NCBI GenBank assembly: GCA_023460715.1
Contig: JAEWPH010000277.1
Location: forward strand, 1 to 40,975
Source of the DNA: Pseudomonadota bacterium
GTDB taxonomy: Bacteria; Pseudomonadota; Gammaproteobacteria; Burkholderiales; Burkholderiaceae_C
DNA: 40,975 nucleotides
Reading direction: 5' to 3'
Under the pieces are notes generated by a model. It did no database searches. It saw only the letters and a program-made list of their open reading frames with translations, and was not told the origin of the DNA. The translations under genes and the position numbers were made by a program. Shown here in pieces: positions 35,984 to 40,975 of this stretch (position 1 is the first letter of the stretch; each line of letters starts with the position of its first letter).

Positions 35984-37428
35984 CACAGCGCCAGATATTG
36001 GCGGATGCTGGCCAGCGGCCGGCGAAAGATCCAGTAGCCAAGCACCGTCCACTCGCCCTGCATCTTGGCCGTACCCTTAAGGCCCACGCGCTGCTCGGTG
36101 GGTGCGTCTAGCGTGGCACGCAAGCGGTAGGCGTAGGTGTTGTCCGGGCGCAGCACGGCGTCATGCCCCAGGTAGCGCAGCCGCCCTTCGATGGCCGCGA
36201 ACGGGTTGGACGATAGGTACAGCCGCACCGGCGCGCCAAGCGCCAGCGGAATCGCGTCGCCCACCGCCACCCAGGCCTCCACCTCGGCTTCGTTGCCCTG
36301 GGCGATGCGCATCACCCGCTCGCCGGTCTGCACCGGCCGGCCGATCCATTCGGAGGGCTCGTCGAACAGGGCGATGCCGTCCTTCGGCGCGGCCACATGC
36401 GCGCGCTCGAACTGGCCACGCAAAAATTCAGCCTCGGCACGCTTTTCACCGATGCGCCCGGCCAGTGTGGCCAGTTGCCCCTTGGAGCGATTGTCGCCCA
36501 GCGCCATCTGCGCAAGCTGACGGTACTCGGCTTCGGCGGTGAACAGCGCCTGCTGCGCCACCTCCAGCCGGCTGGCGATCGGCGCCTCCTCGAAGCTGAA
36601 CAGCGGTTGCCCTTTCTTCACCGCCTCGTTGGGCTGTACGTGGAACTGGGCAATCACCCCGTCCAGCGGCGCGCGCAGCACCGCCGGGTGGGCTGGCACC
36701 AACTCGCCCGGCGCCAGCACCGACAGGCGCACAGGTACGCACAACAGCAGCGCTGCGGCCAGGGCCACCTGCTGCGGGCGGCGCGTCCACCACGGACCCG
36801 TCCGCCGACGCATCTGCCAGCGCTGGCGCCACTGGCGCCACGACAGCGGGTTGGGCTTGGTGAGTGCGCGCCAGGCGTGCTGCCAGGTGTGCATCCATTC
36901 CTGCAGCAGCGCCTGCTGGGGCGGCGTGAACGGATCAGCACCGGCCAGCAGTAGGCCACCGCGTGCCACACCGTGCGCCTGAGGCATCGCCAGCGGCAGC
37001 CACAGCGCGTGCGCGGGCCACCACTCGCTCCAGGATGCAACCAGCTCGGGCGGCAGCGAAGCGGCCTCCAGCGCACGCGGCTGCGGCCCGTGGGGCGTAG
37101 GGGGCTGCCCAGGCAGGGTAGGCTGCGGCGGCGCGGCGGCCACCTCGGCATCGGCCTGGGCCAGGTGCCCGGCCACGCGCTGCAGCCAGTGGGCATAGGG
37201 TGCGTTGGCCTCGGGCTGTACGACGCCCGAAAGCGCCTCCACCCCGCGGCCCTGAAACCACAGTGCCGCCTGCCGGTAGGCGGCCAGCTGGCGCGTGTCG
37301 TTCACCAGCAGAAAGGCCAGTTCCGCTTCGGTCGCAGCAGCCCGCGCGCGATGCGCCAGTTCGATCAGCGCCACCAAAGGGTTGGCGCCTGCGCCGCTTG
37401 GCGCTGGCGCGCCCACTTCACTCACCAT
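35983..37428 (-). CDS. HlyD-family periplasmic adaptor with long N-terminal domain
   Basis: The 481-residue protein has a soluble N-terminal domain of about 200 residues, possibly GAF-like (ELAFLLVNDTRQLAAYRQAALWF), then one membrane helix (about 228-246) and a HlyD/RND-type adaptor part: GELVPAHPAVLRAPLDGVI, a coiled-coil hairpin (about 290-345) and a beta-barrel end. Adaptors of this kind link an inner-membrane transporter to an outer-membrane channel; neither an ABC transporter nor TolC is within the window. It starts 25 bases after the giant repeat protein stops and overlaps the M50 gene, so all three form one operon. Confidence 0.88.
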   Translation of the reverse strand: MVSEVGAPAPSGAGANPLVALIELAHRARAAATEAELAFLLVNDTRQLAAYRQAALWFQGRGVEALSGVVQPEANAPYAHWLQRVAGHLAQADAEVAAAPPQPTLPGQPPTPHGPQPRALEAASLPPELVASWSEWWPAHALWLPLAMPQAHGVARGGLLLAGADPFTPPQQALLQEWMHTWQHAWRALTKPNPLSWRQWRQRWQMRRRTGPWWTRRPQQVALAAALLLCVPVRLSVLAPGELVPAHPAVLRAPLDGVIAQFHVQPNEAVKKGQPLFSFEEAPIASRLEVAQQALFTAEAEYRQLAQMALGDNRSKGQLATLAGRIGEKRAEAEFLRGQFERAHVAAPKDGIALFDEPSEWIGRPVQTGERVMRIAQGNEAEVEAWVAVGDAIPLALGAPVRLYLSSNPFAAIEGRLRYLGHDAVLRPDNTYAYRLRATLDAPTEQRVGLKGTAKMQGEWTVLGYWIFRRPLASIRQYLAL

Positions 37429-37453
37429 GCGTTCACGCTCCGCCGTTCAACCA

Positions 37454-40400
37454 TCATGCACGCAACCGTTCCAGCGTGCCATGCGCACCGCGTGCGTGTG
37501 CGGCATGGCGCAGCTTCTCCGATAGGCCGGCGCGGCCTTCAGCCACCGGGCGGGCATCGCCCTGCGCACCCACCCGCACACGGAAGGTGGTCGTCACTTC
37601 GCGGCCTTGACCGTCGCGTGCAGTCACTTTCAGTACCAATTCGCCGGTAAAGCCTGCGGGCGCTTGCACTTGCAGCTTGCCGGTCTTGCCATCAAAGCTC
37701 ATCCAGTTCGGCAGCGGGCGGCCATCGGCCAGCGTCAGGGAGAGCGCCACCACCGCATCGGGGTTGGTGTGGCCAAAGGCGTCGGGCGGAATCACCATGG
37801 TCACTGGCACAGCAGAGACCAGCGCCGCGTCGGCCACACCGCGCAACAGCACCAGGGCGTCGCCCTGTCCGAGCGCGGGCAGGATGACGGCGCGGAAGCC
37901 GCCACCCTCCGCCGGAGTGGTGAGCGTACGCTGCGGACCCTCGCCGAAGAAGTTCGGGGCAACCGGCGGGCGCGGCAGGCCGGAGCGCAAGGAGCCGGTG
38001 TCGAATCCAGAGATCGGGTTAGGCGCGATCGGCGAATCCCCCGGCAGGCCCGGGCCGGAACCGGCGCCTACCCCGGATCCGCTCTGCACGAACTGGATCG
38101 TGGGCGGAGCCACTGGCGTCGGGTCGGACACCACCAGCGGTGCAGCCGGCAGCTGGATCAGCTCGGGAGCCGGTGCAGCAGCCTGCGGCGGCGGTACATC
38201 GGGTGCCACGGTGAAGGACAGTACACCGGAGGGGATCGACACATTCCCAGCCGCATCTATCTGGCGCACCACGATAGTCTTGCCGCCGCTGCCGGCCAGG
38301 CCCACGCTGGTGCTGACGCCTGTAGCCCAGGTGGTGCCACCGTCGGTGGAGTATTGCCACGTGGCACCCGGCTCCAGGCCCGAAACGTTCACCGTGCCGT
38401 CCGCCGTGATGCCGTCGCCCGGCGTGCTCGTATCGTTGGCCAGCGCAATCACCGGAGCGCCCGGTGCCGCGGTATCGACCGTGAAGCTAAGCACGGTGGG
38501 CTGGGACACATTGCCGGCCGCATCCGTCTGGCGCACACCGATGGTCTTGGCGCCGTCGCCGGTAAGCGTCATGCTGGTGCCGGTCCCCGCCGTCCAGGTG
38601 GTGCCACCGTCGGTGGTGTATTCCCAGGTGGCGTTCGGCTCCAGCCCGGCCACGTTCACTGTGCCGTTGCTGGTCAGGCCGTCGCCGGCCACACCGGTGT
38701 CCGCGGCCAGGGCCAGCGTGGGCAGCGTCGCTGCCGTATCGATGATCACCGTAGTTCCCGTAGACGCCACCGACACATTGCCGGCCGGGTCCGTCACCTT
38801 GGCCGTAACGGTGTGCACAGCGTCGCCTAGCGTGCTGCTGGTAATGCTCCACTGGCCCAGGTTGTTAGCCGTGGTGGTGCCCAGCACCGTAGTGCCATTG
38901 GTGTCGTACAGCACCACCGTGCTGCCCGCTTCGGCCGTGCCCGTGAAGGTGGGCGTCTGGTTGCGGGTGATGCCGTCGCCGGCGATACCCGTGTCACTGC
39001 CCGCTGCCAGTGCCGGCGCGGACGGCGCCTGCGGCAGGCTGGTGTCCAGCGTGAACGGAAGCACGGCCGGCTGCGACGGGTTGCCCGCGGTGTCGATCTG
39101 GCGCACGAACAGCGTCTTGGCGCCATCGCCCGTCAAGATGACGCTGGTGCCAATGCCTGCGGTCCAAGTCGTGCCGCCATCCAGCGAGTATTCCCAAGTG
39201 GCGCCCTGCTCCAGTCCGCTCACGTTCACCGTGCCGTTGCTGGTAATGCCATCCCCCTGCGCACCGGTGTCGACGGCCAAGGCCACCGTCAGCGCCGCAG
39301 GTGCCGTGGCGTCGATGGTCACCGTGGTGCCGGTGGAAGTCACAGACACATTGCCCGCCGGGTCCGTCACCTTGGCGGCAACGGTGTGCGCACCGTCGCC
39401 CAGCGTGCTGCTGGTAATGCTCCACTGGCCCAGGTTATTGGCCGTGGCGGTGCCCAGCACCGTAGTGCCATTGGTGTCGTACAGGGTCACCGTGCTGCCC
39501 GCTTCGGCCGTGCCCGTGAAGGTGGGCGTCTGGTTACGGGTGATGCCGTCGCCGGCGATACCCGTGTCGCTGCCCGTTGCCAGTGCCGGCGCGGACGGCG
39601 CCTGCGGCAGGCTGGTGTCCAGCGTGAAGTTCAGCAGCGTGGCTTGCGAGGCATTGCCTGCCGTGTCGATCTGGCGCACGGACAGCATCTTGGCGCCGTC
39701 GCCCGTCAAGGTGACGCTGGTGCCGGTACCTGCGGTCCAAGTCGCGCCGCCATCCAGCGAGTATTGCCACGTGGCTCCCGGCTCCAGGCCTGTCACGTTC
39801 ACCATGCCGTTGTTGGTGATACTGTCACCCGCAATGCCGGAGTCCAGCGCCAGCGCCACAGTGGGCGCTACCGCTGGCGTGGTGTCCAGCGTAAAGGCCA
39901 GCATGGCGGATGGCAGGGACAGGTTGCCTGCGGCGTCGGTCTGCCGCACGGACAGCGTTTTAGCGCCGTCGCCGGTCAAGGTGACACTGGTGCCCGCTCC
40001 AGTGATCCAGGTGGTGCCGCCATTGGTGGAGTATTCCCAAGTCGCACCCGGTTCCAGCCCGGTCACGTTCACCGTGCCGTTGCTGGTCCGGCTATCACCT
40101 AGCACGCCAGTATCGTCAGCCAATGCCAACACAGGAGCGGCGGCCGTGATGTCGATGGTCACCGTGGTGCCGGTGGAAGCCACCGAGACATTGCCAGCCG
40201 GGTCTGTCACCTTCGCCGTGATGGTATGCGCGCCTTCAGCCAGGGTGCTGGTCGTGATGCTCCACTCGCCCAGGTTGTTGGCCGTCGTCGTGCCCAGCAC
40301 CGTGGTGCCATCGGTGTCGTACAGCGTCACTGTGCTACCCGGTTCAGTCGTGCCGGCGAAGGTGGGCGTGGTCACATTAGTGGTGCCATCGCCGGCCGCG

Positions 40401-40975
40401 CCGCTATCGCTGACCGGGGCCAGTATCGGAGCCGCGGGCTGCTGCGGCAGACCGGTGTCCAGCGTGAAGTTCAGCAGCGTGGGCTGAGATAGGTTGCCCG
40501 CTGTATCGATCTGGCGCACTGACAGCGTCTTGGCGCCATCACCGGTGAACGTCACGCTCGTGCCAACGCCATGGTTCCAGGTGGCGCCGCCGTCGATGGA
40601 GTATTCCCAGGTAGCGCCCAACTCCAGGCCGGTCACGTTCACCGTGCCGTTGCTGGTGATGCGATCCGTGCTGGAAGCACCGGTGTCCGCTGCCAGGGCC
40701 AGCACAGGGGCGGCAGCCGGCGTGGTGTCCAGTGTGAAAGCTAGCGTGGCCGATGGCTGGGACAGGTTGCCTGCCGCGTCGGTCTGCCGCACGGTCAGCG
40801 TCTTGGCACCGTCGCCGGTCAAGGTGACGCTGGTGCCCGCTCCAGTGATCCAGGTGGCGCCGCCATCCAGCGAGTATTCCCAGGTCGCACCCGGCTCCAG
40901 GCCCGTCACGTTCACCGTGCCGTTGCTGGTGCGGCTGTCGCCCGGCACGCCGGTATCGGCGGCCAGCGCCAGCGC
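37454..40975 (-). CDS. Giant Ig-like-repeat surface protein (C-terminal part)
   Basis: The frame is open to the right edge, so the N-terminal part is missing; about 1170 residues are visible. It consists of tandem Ig-like modules of two kinds. Type A (about 93 residues) has TSNGTVNVTGLEPGATWEYS; type B (about 100 residues) has TPTFTGTAEAGSTVTLYD and KVTDPAGNVSV. About seven A and three B modules are present. The C-terminus has a Pro-rich linker, then a cadherin-like He_PIG-type domain (PLPNWMSFDGKTGKLQVQAP) and a short basic tail. Such proteins are usually large secreted adhesins of type I secretion. No sorting signal such as LPXTG is expected or seen. The downstream HlyD and M50 genes support export. 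Confidence 0.85.
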   Translation of the reverse strand, partial: ALALAADTGVPGDSRTSNGTVNVTGLEPGATWEYSLDGGATWITGAGTSVTLTGDGAKTLTVRQTDAAGNLSQPSATLAFTLDTTPAAAPVLALAADTGASSTDRITSNGTVNVTGLELGATWEYSIDGGATWNHGVGTSVTFTGDGAKTLSVRQIDTAGNLSQPTLLNFTLDTGLPQQPAAPILAPVSDSGAAGDGTTNVTTPTFAGTTEPGSTVTLYDTDGTTVLGTTTANNLGEWSITTSTLAEGAHTITAKVTDPAGNVSVASTGTTVTIDITAAAPVLALADDTGVLGDSRTSNGTVNVTGLEPGATWEYSTNGGTTWITGAGTSVTLTGDGAKTLSVRQTDAAGNLSLPSAMLAFTLDTTPAVAPTVALALDSGIAGDSITNNGMVNVTGLEPGATWQYSLDGGATWTAGTGTSVTLTGDGAKMLSVRQIDTAGNASQATLLNFTLDTSLPQAPSAPALATGSDTGIAGDGITRNQTPTFTGTAEAGSTVTLYDTNGTTVLGTATANNLGQWSITSSTLGDGAHTVAAKVTDPAGNVSVTSTGTTVTIDATAPAALTVALAVDTGAQGDGITSNGTVNVSGLEQGATWEYSLDGGTTWTAGIGTSVILTGDGAKTLFVRQIDTAGNPSQPAVLPFTLDTSLPQAPSAPALAAGSDTGIAGDGITRNQTPTFTGTAEAGSTVVLYDTNGTTVLGTTTANNLGQWSITSSTLGDAVHTVTAKVTDPAGNVSVASTGTTVIIDTAATLPTLALAADTGVAGDGLTSNGTVNVAGLEPNATWEYTTDGGTTWTAGTGTSMTLTGDGAKTIGVRQTDAAGNVSQPTVLSFTVDTAAPGAPVIALANDTSTPGDGITADGTVNVSGLEPGATWQYSTDGGTTWATGVSTSVGLAGSGGKTIVVRQIDAAGNVSIPSGVLSFTVAPDVPPPQAAAPAPELIQLPAAPLVVSDPTPVAPPTIQFVQSGSGVGAGSGPGLPGDSPIAPNPISGFDTGSLRSGLPRPPVAPNFFGEGPQRTLTTPAEGGGFRAVILPALGQGDALVLLRGVADAALVSAVPVTMVIPPDAFGHTNPDAVVALSLTLADGRPLPNWMSFDGKTGKLQVQAPAGFTGELVLKVTARDGQGREVTTTFRVRVGAQGDARPVAEGRAGLSEKLRHAAHARGAHGTLERLRA
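38210..40975. repeat. Tandem coding repeats of the Ig-like protein
   Basis: Module order from the right edge to the left is A, A, B, A, A, B, A, B, A, A. The two leftmost B modules (about 38750-39045 and 39320-39620) are almost identical in DNA over long stretches, including the CACTGGCCCAGGTT and GTGCCATTGGTGTCGTACAG segments. This points to recent duplication or gene conversion and to a tract that could expand or contract. Confidence 0.85.

Noticed and set aside
37677..40487. A 936-codon plus-strand frame opposite the Ig-like protein
   Set aside because: It is repetitive only because the sense strand is repetitive. Its composition (Val/Pro/Ser-rich with no folded pattern) fits a shadow.
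38210..40975. Regular repeats considered as a CRISPR array
   Set aside because: The units are about 280-300 bases, protein-coding and in frame, without short identical repeats separated by unique spacers.

Overview
The window is GC-rich chromosomal DNA from a betaproteobacterium of the order Burkholderiales, most likely family Comamonadaceae (Acidovorax, Alicycliphilus, Diaphorobacter or Delftia type). This rests on the urease gene order (ureA, hupE/ureJ, ureB, a LysE-type gene, ureC, ureE, ureF, ureG), the Bug-type periplasmic binding proteins, and two intergenic repeat types that look like those common in this family. The assignment is from recognition, not from a search.

Positions 1-7000 hold a small basic protein, a membrane-anchored EAL-domain protein and a leftward two-component system. 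Its kinase is fused to an NCS1-type purine/cytosine transporter (3028-6942) and its partner is a LuxR-type response regulator (1923-3017). An extra low-complexity segment inside the kinase gene looks like a read-through dispersed repeat. Divergently from it, 7240-13109 is a urease operon with nickel-handling genes but no ureD inside the window.

A tRNA-Ser(TGA) gene at 13193-13280 marks a sharp change. Between it and about 33.8 kb the content is accessory. (i) 13.9-20.0 kb is a leftward catabolic cluster: amidohydrolase, two Bug solute-binding proteins, CoA-transferase and citryl-CoA-lyase-like enzyme. It is divergent from an IclR regulator across a perfect 14-bp inverted repeat, and copies of a short repeat lie on both sides. 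(ii) 20.4-25.7 kb is one 1766-residue protein with an N-terminal nuclease-like domain, a STAND-type NTPase core and a very long helical C-terminal half, a plausible antiphage (Avs-like) sensor. (iii) 26.4-33.2 kb is a plasmid/ICE-like module with a zinc-ribbon membrane protein, a DUF932 protein, a YqaJ-type exonuclease, a Gp3-like metal-binding protein, an XRE regulator and membrane proteins of unknown role. No integrase, relaxase or transposase gene is visible, so the island reading is an inference.

From 33.9 kb to the right edge a leftward operon encodes a giant repetitive Ig-like surface protein (its N-terminal part lies outside the window), a HlyD-type adaptor, and a membrane metalloprotease of the site-2 family fused to a second HlyD-like domain and carrying a PqqD-like N-terminus. 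These three look like one surface-protein export or processing unit.

The strongest candidates for undescribed biology are the giant nuclease-STAND protein, the transporter-kinase fusion next to urease with its repeat-derived linker, the lyase/CoA-transferase catabolic cluster, and the M50-HlyD/adhesin cassette. All functional statements come from reading motifs and gene order; no database search was possible.
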